This document shows, piece after piece, positions 1 through 8,958 of a stretch of DNA of 64,000 bases. The notes below the pieces were generated by a model that was given only the letters and a program-made list of their open reading frames with translations, made no database searches and was not told where the DNA came from. A program made the position numbers and the translations under genes. Source of the DNA: an uncultured Pseudomonadales bacterium (GTDB lineage: Bacteria; Pseudomonadota; Gammaproteobacteria; Pseudomonadales; Azotimanducaceae); the NCBI GenBank assembly GCA_951813295.1, contig CATOTI010000002.1, forward strand, positions 2,418,001 through 2,482,000. The letters run 5' to 3'. Every line of letters begins with the position of its first letter. Positions within the stretch are counted from its first letter, which is position 1.

Positions 1-807
1 CTGGCGGCGATTGCGGCGGGGACGGAACGGATACGGCTCGGTACGACGTCCTATCTCCTGCCGCTGCGCCATCCGCTGCAAGCCGCCGAGCAGGTGGCGG
101 TGCTCGATCGAATGTCGAACGGCCGGGTAATCCTCGGTGTGGGTCGGGGCTATCAACCGGCGATGTTCGATGCGTTTTCGGTCTCTCGCAAAGACAAGCG
201 GCGGATCTTCAAGTGGTGTCTCGACATCATGATGCGCGCCTGGCAAGGCGAAGAAATTGTCATGGAGCCGGATGCGCCGGAGTTGCTGAACGGTAAGGAA
301 CCGGTACCGGTCAAGCTCTCGCCGTTGCCGGTACAGAAACCGTATCCGCCGATCTGGGTTGCCGCGTTCGGGCCGAAAGCGCTCGCACAGGCCGGCTCGC
401 TCGGTGCGCCGTACCTCGCCTCTCCCATGGAACCGGTCGAGCGACTGAAGGAGAACTACGCCCGCCATGCGCTCGCTTGCGACGAAGCGGGGGCCGAGCG
501 ACCCGAAGAGATCCCGGTGATGCGCACCGTTTTTGTGTCGGACGATCAACGGCTGCTCGCACGGTTGAAGGATGAGCTCGAAATCGAAGCCCGCTCGGCG
601 GCGTCCAGTGGCATCCGCAAAGGCATGTCGCTGGCACCCGATGATTGGGCGATCGTCGGGGATCGGGCCGAGGTGAAGGACAAGATCGCCCGATACGAGG
701 AGGAGGTCGGGATGAATTACCTCGTCGTGACGCGCCTACGGATCGGCAAAGTCGATTCCGATCTGATCGAGCGTTCGGTCGCGACCGTCGCTGAGATCCT
801 AGCCTGA
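1..807 (+). CDS. LLM-class flavin-dependent oxidoreductase (5' end missing)
   Basis: The reading frame is open from the first base, so the start lies outside the window; about 268 residues remain. The visible part has the pattern of the bacterial luciferase-like monooxygenase family (TIM barrel, F420 or FMN dependent): the stretch AEQVAVLDRMSNGRVILGVG is the typical strand-helix around the substrate pocket, followed further on by PYPPIWVAAFGPKAL. Such enzymes use a reduced flavin to oxidise or reduce small organic substrates in the cytoplasm; the substrate cannot be read from sequence. It converges on the transporter gene that follows, with only four bases between the stop codons. The family is clear; the specific function is not. 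Confidence 0.88.
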   Translation: MAAIAAGTERIRLGTTSYLLPLRHPLQAAEQVAVLDRMSNGRVILGVGRGYQPAMFDAFSVSRKDKRRIFKWCLDIMMRAWQGEEIVMEPDAPELLNGKEPVPVKLSPLPVQKPYPPIWVAAFGPKALAQAGSLGAPYLASPMEPVERLKENYARHALACDEAGAERPEEIPVMRTVFVSDDQRLLARLKDELEIEARSAASSGIRKGMSLAPDDWAIVGDRAEVKDKIARYEEEVGMNYLVVTRLRIGKVDSDLIERSVATVAEILA

Positions 808-811
808 CCCG

Positions 812-1612
812 CTAGGCGGGGTCGGCGCGGTCGAACTCGACGGAATCGACCACCTCGTCGCCCGGCCCGATTTCCTGATGCGCCTCGATGCCGAGATAGG
901 GACGCAGCCGCGCCACCAGCAGATAGATCGGCCCGGTGTCGACGAGCGCCACGATCAGCTTGAAGACATAGCCCGAGATGATGAATGTCATCAGTTGCGG
1001 CCACAGCGTTTCGTTGGGGTTGATCGGTAGACCATTCGCGACGTAATGCGTGACGAGGATCACCGCCGTCGTGTCCACCATCTGGCTGACCAACGTCGAC
1101 GCATTGTTCCTGAGCCAGAGATGTTTGCCTTTGGTGAGCCATTTCCAGAAATGGAAGAGCCGGACGTCACAGTACTGCGCGACGAGATAGGCCACCATCG
1201 AGGCGAACATGGCGGCTTGCGCGAGCGTCGTGATTTCGAAAAACACCGGCATCCGCCCGGCGGCGTCCAGCATGATCTCGCCACTGTTGGGGTCGAGGGG
1301 CTCGAACCCGGGTGCGGCGCCGCCGATCCAAAGCAGGAACAACACCCAGAGGTTGAGCAGCATGCCCACCCACACCATGTCGCTCGCGCGTTTGCGGCCG
1401 TAGAGCTCCGAGATGAGGTCGGTGCAGATGAAGGTGACAGGATAGGGCAGCACGCCGACCGCGACGGTCATGGGTATCTCGACGCTGCCGATCGAGAAGG
1501 AAAGATCGAGGAAACGGCTGATGCCGAGGATATTCAGGAGCGACAGCGTGCCGAGAAAAATACCGCTCAGGACGAGAAAAACGCGCTGGCGGCGCAGTTT
1601 GTAGTTCGGCAC
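812..1612 (-). CDS. yhhQ: Queuosine precursor transporter, VUT/YhhQ family
   Basis: A 266-residue integral membrane protein with about six hydrophobic segments. The motif HLWLRNNASTLVSQMVDT and the preceding QYCDVRLFHFWKWLT match the YhhQ/VUT family, whose E. coli member imports the queuosine precursors preQ0 and preQ1. I chose the GTG at 1612 because it lies two bases after the stop of the upstream dehydrogenase gene and gives the basic N-terminus VPNYKLRRQR ahead of the first membrane helix; a longer frame would overlap that gene. It is the last gene of an operon with a pterin-synthase-fold enzyme and a short-chain dehydrogenase, which fits deazapurine or pterin metabolism. Substrate by homology only. 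Confidence 0.85.
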   Translation of the reverse strand: MPNYKLRRQRVFLVLSGIFLGTLSLLNILGISRFLDLSFSIGSVEIPMTVAVGVLPYPVTFICTDLISELYGRKRASDMVWVGMLLNLWVLFLLWIGGAAPGFEPLDPNSGEIMLDAAGRMPVFFEITTLAQAAMFASMVAYLVAQYCDVRLFHFWKWLTKGKHLWLRNNASTLVSQMVDTTAVILVTHYVANGLPINPNETLWPQLMTFIISGYVFKLIVALVDTGPIYLLVARLRPYLGIEAHQEIGPGDEVVDSVEFDRADPA

Positions 1613-1614
1613 TG

Positions 1615-2316
1615 CTAGCTCTCGACCTGCCCGAGGTTGGCGTGAATGACCGCACCGTTGATAACGGGTTGTGCGGCGCACCAGGCGATCGTCTCGGCGA
1701 TCTCCTGCGGCTCGATCAGTCGACCGAACGCCGACATCGAACGAACGCTATCCATGGCATCGTCCGGCACGTGCGTGCGCAGCATTTCCGTATCCGTGAA
1801 GCCCGGGCAAATGCAGGCGGTATGGATGCCACTCCCGGCGAGATCCTGGCAAAGCCCGCGCATCATGCCGATTTGCGCGTGCTTTGAAGTGACGTAGGAG
1901 AAACTGCCGGGAACCGCCTTCTCCGACAAGGTCGATCCGACGTAGAGAATCGACGAACCGGGTTGCATCATCGGCAGAAGCGTCTGGTTGAGGATGCTCG
2001 TGGCGACGACGTTGATGTCGAGCACCGTGCGAAGCGCGTCGGCGGACGTGTTTTGCGCCGTGTCGTTGTCGAGCCGCGAGGCGTTGTGAACGAGAACGAT
2101 CCGCTCGGCGCGCTGGGTGAAGGCGATGAGCGCCGACCCGACCTGGTGCGTGAAGCTGTGATCACCAAGATCACAGGTGATGTGTTTGACGTCCTCGAGT
2201 GGGCAGGGGCGACGGCTCAGATTCGCGACTTTCAACCCGTCGGCGAGGAACCGCTCCGCGGTGGCGAGACCGATACCGGCGGATGCGCCTGAGATGATGG
2301 CTACCCCTTGTCCCAC
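1615..2316 (-). CDS. Short-chain dehydrogenase/reductase (SDR) in a pterin/queuosine-type operon
   Basis: A 233-residue classical SDR. The cofactor loop is SGASAGIG near the N-terminus (TGxxxGxG pattern), VHNAS follows at the usual NNAG position, and the active site reads YVTSK (YxxxK) with a Ser about a dozen residues earlier. It should reduce a carbonyl or an imine double bond with NAD(P)H in the cytoplasm. It starts with GTG behind a purine-rich AAGGGGAAAA and lies 22 bases after the pterin-synthase-fold gene, two bases before the transporter. SDRs in such a setting can be pterin reductases (FolM or sepiapterin reductase-like), but that is inference from context; the sequence itself shows only a generic SDR. 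Confidence 0.85.
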   Translation of the reverse strand: MGQGVAIISGASAGIGLATAERFLADGLKVANLSRRPCPLEDVKHITCDLGDHSFTHQVGSALIAFTQRAERIVLVHNASRLDNDTAQNTSADALRTVLDINVVATSILNQTLLPMMQPGSSILYVGSTLSEKAVPGSFSYVTSKHAQIGMMRGLCQDLAGSGIHTACICPGFTDTEMLRTHVPDDAMDSVRSMSAFGRLIEPQEIAETIAWCAAQPVINGAVIHANLGQVES

Positions 2317-2338
2317 GGTCTTTTCCCCTTCGTATCGG

Positions 2339-2848
2339 TTAGTCGGCGCGTTGCCGTTCTTGGTGCCAAATGGCGGATGCCCACTGGCCGGGCCCGGATG
2401 ATACGCGCAGCGTCAGCGTATCGATTGGCAGGTCGCGAAAACCGCCATCGCTCGTGATTTCCCCGAGCATCCAGGCGGCCAACGCTTCGACCGTGATGTT
2501 GGCGATCGGCAGTCGCTTCACGTCCCGGTTGAGGAAAGTGAGGCGTTCGTCGGCGAAACGCGCATACACGAACCCGTCATCCGCTTCGATATTCAGGTGA
2601 GGCGACTCGTCCGGCAGGAGCGTCACTTCGTCGAGTGAGTCGCATAGCGCGCGAAGCCTTTTCTTCAGTTCGTTGTAGTCGAAGCAGAGCCCGTCGGGTC
2701 CGACCGGCCCTACCGCGCTCGCTTCGACGAAGAAGTTATGGCCGTGCAGGTTTTCGCGTTCCGTTGCCGAAAAGATCGTGAAATGGGCCGCCGAGAAATG
2801 GATGTCTTCCTTGCAGATCTCGATGGTGGTCGATCGCGCGTTGGTCAT
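2339..2848 (-). CDS. Divergent 6-pyruvoyl-tetrahydropterin synthase/QueD family protein
   Basis: A 169-residue protein of the T-fold COG0720 family. Zinc ligands are visible as His22 (FSAAH) and His35/His37 (LHGH). It differs from QueD at key places: the catalytic Cys four residues before HGH is Arg31, with Glu32 giving E-x2-HGH, the pattern described for the PTPS-III group that makes 6-hydroxymethyl-dihydropterin; the LDH catalytic motif reads LDE (72-74); and the C-terminal Glu that anchors the pterin is replaced around LRVSSGPGQW (147-156). Function is therefore uncertain: it could be a PTPS-III-like folate enzyme or act on another substrate. First gene of the operon with the SDR and the queuosine-precursor transporter. 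Confidence 0.82.
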   Translation of the reverse strand: MTNARSTTIEICKEDIHFSAAHFTIFSATERENLHGHNFFVEASAVGPVGPDGLCFDYNELKKRLRALCDSLDEVTLLPDESPHLNIEADDGFVYARFADERLTFLNRDVKRLPIANITVEALAAWMLGEITSDGGFRDLPIDTLTLRVSSGPGQWASAIWHQERQRAD

Positions 2849-2905
2849 CGCGCGATGCTATCACCGGGCTCGATTTCGGCTCATCGGTTCATTGAACGCG
2901 ACGTG

Positions 2906-5059
2906 TCAGCCTTCCCGCGACGCCTCGATCGCCGCCAGCCGCTCGCCGAGGGCCGCGAAGCCGCCGGCATTTGCCCAACCCGATGGTCGACCGTTGAAGG
3001 TCGCGTCGCGCCGGAGCGGATCGGCGCTGTGTGAAAGTAGAAGCTCGATGGCTTCTTCGCGGCCGTTGATGGCCGCCTGATGAAGCGCTGTGGCCCCGTC
3101 GCCATGTGGGTCGGCGTCGATGTCGAATTCGACCCCCGAGTCGAGAATCGAACGCGCGAAGCCGATCTCGTCGAAGCCGATCGCCATCCATAACGCGGTC
3201 TCGACCTGGTGCCGATCGAGTGGCGAGAAGTGGCCCAAGGGGTGACCTCGGTGCAAGTGCACGAGTATGGCGGTCGCATCGTCGAGCGTCGCACCGCCAT
3301 CGGCGAGCGCGCGGACCATCTCCATCAGGACGCCCGCGTTGAGTGGATGGCCGCTGCTGATCAAGAGCCCCATCGTCGTGCCTTCCGGTCCACCTCGGTA
3401 GGTGAAGCAGGTGGCGTCCGGATCGGCGCCCGCATCCAACAGGCAATGAATCATGTCCGGCCCGTTCTTCGGCGTGACCTGGCGCTCTCCTTCGACACCG
3501 TTGGCGCCGAGGTAGTGCAGGAGCGTCGCGCGATGGGCACGGCTCGAGCGTGCGTGGACGAGGTCGGGATGCTCGGCGATGAGCGAGCGGAGTGTCTCGA
3601 TGTCGCCTGCAATCGTCGCATCGGCGGCGCGTTCGAAAAGCTCGACGAAGTCGGCATCGTCCCAGCGCCTGCTCTTCGAATCGACTTCGAGTTGATTGAT
3701 CGCCACCGCGTCGTCCCGCTCGATCGCGATGTCGATCGGCATTCGCCCGCCGAAATCGGTGAGGGTCGGATCGGCGCCGGCCCTGAGCAACGCCGAAATA
3801 GCGGCGTGATTGGCCGCGGCGACGGCTCGATGTAATGGTCGCGCGCCGTCGTCGTCCTGACAGTTCGGATCGAGTCCGCCGGCGAGCAGGGCTTCGATTG
3901 TTTCAGCATGCGTGGCGCGGTTGAGCCACAGGTGATCGACCGGCAGGAAGGTTCTTGGACGGAGGTTCTCGTCTTCCTCTCGTCGGAAACACGCGGCGAC
4001 CCATCGATCTTCTTCGCGTACGCGCTCGGGATCGGCGCCGGCCCGGCGCAGCGCGTCGACGATATCGGTCCGGTTCAGGCAGGTCGCGAGCTGTAATGCG
4101 GTGCGGCCATCTCGTCCTGGTAAATCGACGATCGCGCCCGCCGCCAACAGCGCGTCGATGATGTCGATGCTCGCATCGACCGCGATTGCTTCGTGCAGGG
4201 AACTGCCATCGAAGCCGTATTCCGTCTTGTTCCAGTTTGGATCCGCGCCACGCGACAGCAGGAGTTCGACGGGCGCGAGATCGTTGAAGCGCAGGCAGTG
4301 CGGCAAGGCATGGCAGAGATGCCAATGCGGGGGTTCGGCGTCGAGGAGTACCTCGAGGCTCGTCAGGTCGCGTTCCTTCACCGCGTACCAGGTGGACGAA
4401 CCTTCGTAGAGCGTGGGTCCATCGGCGGTGTCGGCGCCGGCATCGACGAGGTACTTGGCCAAGGCGGCATCGCGCGCCAGTCCGATCGCCGCGCCGAGCG
4501 CCGTGCGATAGCCACGAATCGTTTTGCGCTCACGGCATCCGACGTTCGGATCGGCGCCGAGTTCGATGAGCCGCTTTGTGATGTCCGCTCGTTCGATGCC
4601 GCCCGCGGCCGTCGCCGCGCCGGAGCAGACGTAGAGCAGCGGTTCCCAGTCGTACGGTCCCGTTTTGCGATTGGCGTTGTCCGCGTCGAGTCGATCGGGC
4701 ACGTGGGCGCCCGCGAGGATGCACCCTGCCGCCAGGGATTCGGACGTGATGTCGGGGTATTGCTCGAGCACTCGTTCGACAGTGGCGGAATCGCCGGCGA
4801 GAGCCGCCTCGACGAGTGCTGTCTCGGCGCCGGTTCTCGTCGTGAAATCGTGCGTCAGTGCGGATTTAAGCTTCGGCCACGAGGGAAAACCGGCCTCATA
4901 TGCGATGGCGTGTTGGGCTTCGGTCAGCTTGACGTTGCGAGAGGCAGACGAAATACCGGCTCGATCGAGTCGTGTTCGAGCTGCGGTGGACCCCTCCATG
5001 GCGAGGGATTTGAGTTCTTTGGCGCGCTTTTTCAGCTGCGCGAGGTTGAGCGTCGGCAT
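2906..5059 (-). CDS. Large ankyrin-repeat protein
   Basis: A 717-residue protein made of ankyrin repeats. The first 70 or so residues form a basic helical segment ending in AIAYEAGFPSWPKLKSAL, a module often found at the start of bacterial ankyrin proteins. Many repeat units follow; typical pieces are LIELGADPNVG, LLSRGADPNW, LHEAIAV, RPLHRAVAAANHAAISALL, LLDAGADPDATC and ALHQAAINGREEAIELLL. No signal peptide or membrane segment is seen, so it is probably cytoplasmic and a protein-binding scaffold; partner unknown. The start is an ATG behind GGAGG. It stands alone, divergent from the phosphatase gene. Family assignment is firm, role unknown. Confidence 0.9.
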   Translation of the reverse strand: MPTLNLAQLKKRAKELKSLAMEGSTAARTRLDRAGISSASRNVKLTEAQHAIAYEAGFPSWPKLKSALTHDFTTRTGAETALVEAALAGDSATVERVLEQYPDITSESLAAGCILAGAHVPDRLDADNANRKTGPYDWEPLLYVCSGAATAAGGIERADITKRLIELGADPNVGCRERKTIRGYRTALGAAIGLARDAALAKYLVDAGADTADGPTLYEGSSTWYAVKERDLTSLEVLLDAEPPHWHLCHALPHCLRFNDLAPVELLLSRGADPNWNKTEYGFDGSSLHEAIAVDASIDIIDALLAAGAIVDLPGRDGRTALQLATCLNRTDIVDALRRAGADPERVREEDRWVAACFRREEDENLRPRTFLPVDHLWLNRATHAETIEALLAGGLDPNCQDDDGARPLHRAVAAANHAAISALLRAGADPTLTDFGGRMPIDIAIERDDAVAINQLEVDSKSRRWDDADFVELFERAADATIAGDIETLRSLIAEHPDLVHARSSRAHRATLLHYLGANGVEGERQVTPKNGPDMIHCLLDAGADPDATCFTYRGGPEGTTMGLLISSGHPLNAGVLMEMVRALADGGATLDDATAILVHLHRGHPLGHFSPLDRHQVETALWMAIGFDEIGFARSILDSGVEFDIDADPHGDGATALHQAAINGREEAIELLLSHSADPLRRDATFNGRPSGWANAGGFAALGERLAAIEASREG

Positions 5060-5381
5060 GGACCTCCTCCTTGTATGCCGAGGGTCCGCTGCCTCGAGAA
5101 AGAAGAAGATCGGCGATGTGAACGACTGACTGAGATCAGACTCGAGATGGGCTCGGCCCTTTCCGCGGACTGGACGCTTTCCCGAAGCGCTTCAAGTGCG
5201 GCGACGAATCACCGACACCCGAGCGACCCTAGCGCGCTTTCTCGAAGACGACAAGAAGGCGGTTTTTCTAACCGGCCATCACGGTGTCCTATCGGCCAGA
5301 AGCGGCGGTTCCGCAGTTTTGACGAGTTAACGCATGGGCGGGCTGTGCGTCTAATGGAAAAAGCAAGCGAACGGAGCCCGC
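5060..5381. other. Intergenic region between divergent genes
   Basis: A 322-base gap between the divergent ankyrin and phosphatase genes. It must hold two promoters, but I could not pick out convincing -35/-10 pairs. A purine-rich GGAG lies six to seven bases before the GTG start of the phosphatase gene. No convincing small gene, RNA or repeat is visible. Confidence 0.5.
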
Positions 5382-6461
5382 GTGTTTCGCACCGAAATCT
5401 TTTCTGTCGTGCTGGTCATCCTGCTGGCGCCTACAAGCGCAGCGGACGTTACTGACCTCGTCGTGCACCGATTCGGCGATGGCTACGAAGTGGCGTGGCG
5501 AACCGAGGCACCGGATGCAACTGTCGATCTACTCGTGGGCGACAAGCCGGATCTAGATGCCGATGCGATGGTGCCAGTGGCGATTGGCGTCGCGGGAGAT
5601 CGCGCCTTCATCGCGAGCCCGGTTGGCATCGAGCGACCGTACTTCTACGCGCAGACCGAAAACGGGGTTGGGATGCGCGCTGCGGAGCGATTGCTGCCAC
5701 TCGAAGGGAGTATCAACTTTCGGGATCTTGGGGGCTACGCCGCCGCCGATGGTCGCCGGGTCAAGTGGGGCCGGCTCTACAGATCAGGATCGTTGCACGG
5801 CCTTACGAACGACGACTACGAATACTTGTCTTCCCTGGGGATCCGTGTCGTTTGTGATCTGCGGACACCAGAAGAGCGCCGCCGTGACCCGACACACTGG
5901 CGTGGTGGGCCGCTGTTGGCTCACCTGTCCTGGGATTACGAAGAGTCGGATTCGACAAACATCGGGGCTCAATTGCGCTCGCCAGACGTAGATCCGGCGC
6001 GTTTACGCGCTCAGGTGATCGCGAATTATCCCGATACTGCGTATGAACAAGCTGAGCACTACAAAGAGATGTTCGGGCGACTATTGAGCGGAGAGGCTCC
6101 TCTTGTTTTTCATTGCAACGCGGGTAAAGACCGAGCGGGTACGGGCTCCGCGTTGCTGCTCAGTGCGCTCGGCGTGTCACGGCAGACGATCGTGCAGGAC
6201 TATGCGTTGTCTGAGGTCGCGATCGATTACCACGCAGCATTGGTGACGCGCCTCAACGATGGAGGTGGATCCGGTTGGGACTTTCTTGGCCGAATGCCTC
6301 GGTCAATTGTGGGACCACTGCTACGCTCAGACCCTGCGTACATCGAGTCGACACTCGATACGCTGACCGAGCGCCATGGCAGCGTTCTTGGGTTTCTTGC
6401 TGACGTGCTCGATGTCGGGCCCGAGGAGATAGCGAAATTGCGCGACGCGTATCTCGAGTAA
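5382..6461 (+). CDS. Secreted tyrosine-protein phosphatase (Y_phosphatase3 type)
   Basis: 359 residues, GTG start. Residues 1-21 form a signal peptide ending LAPTSAAD, so the enzyme should be periplasmic or extracellular. Residues 23-105 look like a small beta-sandwich (GYEVAWRT, RPYFYAQTENG) resembling fibronectin type III. The catalytic domain begins with NFRDLGGY (112-119), the family signature, and has the P-loop HCNAGKDRAG with nucleophile Cys245 and Arg251. This HC-x2-GKDR-x-G loop is typical of bacterial phosphatases that act on phosphotyrosine and sometimes phosphoinositides. Single gene between divergent and convergent neighbours. Substrate unknown. Confidence 0.88.
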   Translation: MFRTEIFSVVLVILLAPTSAADVTDLVVHRFGDGYEVAWRTEAPDATVDLLVGDKPDLDADAMVPVAIGVAGDRAFIASPVGIERPYFYAQTENGVGMRAAERLLPLEGSINFRDLGGYAAADGRRVKWGRLYRSGSLHGLTNDDYEYLSSLGIRVVCDLRTPEERRRDPTHWRGGPLLAHLSWDYEESDSTNIGAQLRSPDVDPARLRAQVIANYPDTAYEQAEHYKEMFGRLLSGEAPLVFHCNAGKDRAGTGSALLLSALGVSRQTIVQDYALSEVAIDYHAALVTRLNDGGGSGWDFLGRMPRSIVGPLLRSDPAYIESTLDTLTERHGSVLGFLADVLDVGPEEIAKLRDAYLE

Positions 6462-6527
6462 CCGCTGCGCTTCAAACGGGTTGCCTGGCTCTGCTCGGCG
6501 GCTGGGACTGGCCAATCACCGAAAGTT

Positions 6528-7049
6528 TCAGGCGAGCTTGACCAGGCGTTCGAGTAGGGCGATGTCGTGGACATCCTTTTTGCGATGTCGTCTACCCGAC
6601 GGATGCAATGGGAACCCCCGCTTGGATTCCAGCTGCCCATGGGGACTGACGATTGGCACGTCGATCCCCCCGAGAGCGCCGCGATGATCGGCGAACGCAT
6701 CTTCGGTCCACGGCCAATCTTCGAACGTCCCCGGCGAAACGACGGTGCCGTCGCTCAACCGGCGGACTAAGTTGACCTGGATCTTTGTTCCAGACTTCAC
6801 CCAGTTCTGCTGGTGCTCGGGGTGTCTCGAGGGACGTGATTCGTAGCCAAGCGACGAGAAGGTCTCTTTGACCGCTGGCACATCGGACTCCCAGACAACG
6901 AAGTCGACATCGTCGTGCTTCCTTGTGATCTCGTGCGTAGCGAAGTCAACGGCCCAGCCACCGAACAACCAGTGCGGCACACGGCTTAGCGAAAGAGACT
7001 CGCTAATCTCGGCAATGATGCGTAGTTGCTCGTCGTTCGTCTGATCCAT
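6528..7049 (-). CDS. Nucleotidyltransferase, aminoglycoside 2''-adenylyltransferase-like
   Basis: 173 residues from the ATG giving MDQTNDEQLR; a longer start at 7082 is possible. The nucleotidyltransferase motif is LFGGWAVDFATHEITRKHDD followed by VD: a Gly-Gly-rich turn and two metal-binding acidic residues (HDDVD) in the arrangement of the ANT(2'')/LinB-like family. Such enzymes adenylylate aminoglycosides or lincosamides, but many genomic relatives have no tested activity, so resistance is not claimed. First of a strip of small minus-strand genes of accessory character. Confidence 0.78.
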   Translation of the reverse strand: MDQTNDEQLRIIAEISESLSLSRVPHWLFGGWAVDFATHEITRKHDDVDFVVWESDVPAVKETFSSLGYESRPSRHPEHQQNWVKSGTKIQVNLVRRLSDGTVVSPGTFEDWPWTEDAFADHRGALGGIDVPIVSPHGQLESKRGFPLHPSGRRHRKKDVHDIALLERLVKLA

Positions 7050-7162
7050 GGCTTCCCGTCGATCAGTTTGGGTCGATAGCACGGTCGGCTTGCGGCCAAA
7101 AGGACCGATTGATCAAGGACGTTCGAGGCGATCGAGAAACACAGCCATCGATTCACGCTCTC

Positions 7163-7912
7163 TTACATCTTGTGGAAAACCGCGTCGACAATTCTTTCAT
7201 TCTGGTGCCAAGATCCGGCCAACCCACCGCTCAGTCGCCCCCGGAATCTCCCGTTGGGCGCTGCTGCCATCAGAAAAGAGATTTCAATCTCGTGGCCGTA
7301 TTGCATGACAGCAAAAGCGGGAATTGGCGCAGAGTTCTGATCCAGGCTCTCCGCGATAACGTCAATGCTTTGCGCGACGCCTTGCATGTGGATGTTGACC
7401 CGGAGGTGTGAACCATCCTCATGTCGTAACGTTCCGGCCCACGTACCTTGAAGTTCCGCGAAGACACCGTCATTCATTGTTATCGAGGTCGACGTACTAT
7501 GCCGGGAGAGGGCGAGCTCAGATTCGGCCCGACCTTGTCGCCAATGACCGTTCAGTCGGCCGTAGTCCAGCGTTCCCGTAAAGGTCGCCCCTACTGTATT
7601 CACTGCGATCTGCACGTCTCTGCCCGACGGAGAGTGGAATTCGGCGGGCAGTCCGTAGGCGCCCTTTGAAGGGAGGTCAACAGTAAGCGATCGGCTTCCT
7701 GCACTCGGCGGAAGCGAGTTAAATTTGAAGATTACTTCCGCTGCCGCGTCGCGCCACGTTCCGGACAGCTGTTCTTCCAGCGAGGGTTCGATATTGGTTG
7801 GCACAACCGGATTCCTAGCGAAGAGGAAGTACCGACGAGCAGTCGAATAGGACTCACCGGTTTTGGCCATGCGCGCTCGGACGAGGCGCTTGAGGTCATT
7901 GCGATCTGTCAT
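7163..7912 (-). CDS. Conserved hypothetical protein
   Basis: 249 residues from the ATG giving MTDRNDLKRL. The N-terminus is helical and basic (MAKTGESYSTARRYF), a short motif seen at the start of some uncharacterised bacterial proteins. After residue 55 it is predicted rich in beta strands, with two internally similar halves: each has a LxGTW motif (LSGTWRDAAA and LQGTWAGTLR), later LNGHW / LAGSWHQ, and a GRFRG/TFTGTL strand, which suggests a duplicated lipocalin-like or beta-sandwich unit. No catalytic residues recognised. It lies between two nucleotidyltransferase genes in the accessory strip. No function assigned. Confidence 0.68.
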   Translation of the reverse strand: MTDRNDLKRLVRARMAKTGESYSTARRYFLFARNPVVPTNIEPSLEEQLSGTWRDAAAEVIFKFNSLPPSAGSRSLTVDLPSKGAYGLPAEFHSPSGRDVQIAVNTVGATFTGTLDYGRLNGHWRQGRAESELALSRHSTSTSITMNDGVFAELQGTWAGTLRHEDGSHLRVNIHMQGVAQSIDVIAESLDQNSAPIPAFAVMQYGHEIEISFLMAAAPNGRFRGRLSGGLAGSWHQNERIVDAVFHKM

Positions 7913-8134
7913 CGGTCTTCCGTGCCGCGACCGAGCCTCCCAAGCAGATCTGTCGAGGCAGGTTGACGATGACGCTTCGAGGATATGCTCCCCTTTGCCT
8001 CGGTAATAGTCCTTGCTTGGGCAGGACCTGTGAGGATAGGCGCGAAGCTCGCTCGCTTTGGATTGTTCCACGATTGATGACGAATCGTCGACTGTCCTTT
8101 CTGCGTCGGCCGCAGACGTCAGTTATAGGCCGAC

Positions 8135-8839
8135 CTACGGGACGACCTCGCGTTGTAGCTCGGCCGTGACCTCGGCCACGATCGTCGCGGGATCGATCCC
8201 GCGTTCTGCGCACCACTGTCGACCTTCCGCCTTCGAGAGGACCAGACCCTCTCGTAGAAATGCCCGAGTTCGACAGGCATTCGACAACACGTAGTCCGCG
8301 AGGTCTTCATCCTGGTTCTGCGCCCATACGAAATCGCTGAGGATGGCCTTCAGGAATTCCGTGCGTGGAATCATGGGGAGTTCGGTCACCGGAAACGTAC
8401 CGAGTAGGTCGATGCCCCGGCGCCGTGCGACAACCATGTGCATCGTCAGATCTTCGTCCGTCGGCGATTGCGGCCCGAATACCCCTTGTTCGTAACGCGC
8501 GCGCTTCTCTTCGCCGAAATGCATCAGGTGCGGACATGGGTGTTGCCAGTTCACTAACGAATGTCGCGCGACGATGCTGAATTCCAGGGGGTGAGGATCA
8601 CCGGAGATCGCGAGAATGCCTGTGCCGACTTGTGACATTTCCTGATGGTCGAGGTCGCGCTTATCGACAATGGCGAAAACGTCCAGGTCGCTACGCGTGG
8701 ATTCGAAACCGGAGGTGGCGGCGGAACCGTGCAGGATCACGCCGTTGAGCGACGAAAGCGACCGATCTAGAAGGCGGCAGAGCCGACGTAGCTGGTCGAT
8801 GGCGGTCGGCGGGATTCGGTCTTTGTGAAGCAGCTCCAT
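8135..8839 (-). CDS. Aminoglycoside adenylyltransferase-like protein (DUF4111 type)
   Basis: 234 residues from the ATG giving MELLHKDRIPP. The nucleotidyltransferase signature is GVILHGSAATSGFESTRSDL followed by DV: GS-x-AxxxG then SDLD, as in AadA/ANT(9) enzymes. The C-terminal half has the helical layout of the adenylyltransferase C-terminal domain (LSNACRTRAFLREGLVLSKA, then EGRQWC). The AadA family adenylylates streptomycin or spectinomycin; genomic homologues like this may act on other hydroxylated compounds. No promoter seen; same strand and setting as the neighbouring accessory genes. Confidence 0.8.
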   Translation of the reverse strand: MELLHKDRIPPTAIDQLRRLCRLLDRSLSSLNGVILHGSAATSGFESTRSDLDVFAIVDKRDLDHQEMSQVGTGILAISGDPHPLEFSIVARHSLVNWQHPCPHLMHFGEEKRARYEQGVFGPQSPTDEDLTMHMVVARRRGIDLLGTFPVTELPMIPRTEFLKAILSDFVWAQNQDEDLADYVLSNACRTRAFLREGLVLSKAEGRQWCAERGIDPATIVAEVTAELQREVVP

Positions 8840-8958
8840 GTGGTCAGTTAAAGCCAAATGCGGAGCGCGGCGAGATCGCCGTTGAGTAGTAGAGGTCGTC
8901 TGCTTTCGACCATGAACGATGTGCCCGCATACGAAGATGGCGTGGTCACGGCGCCCGA

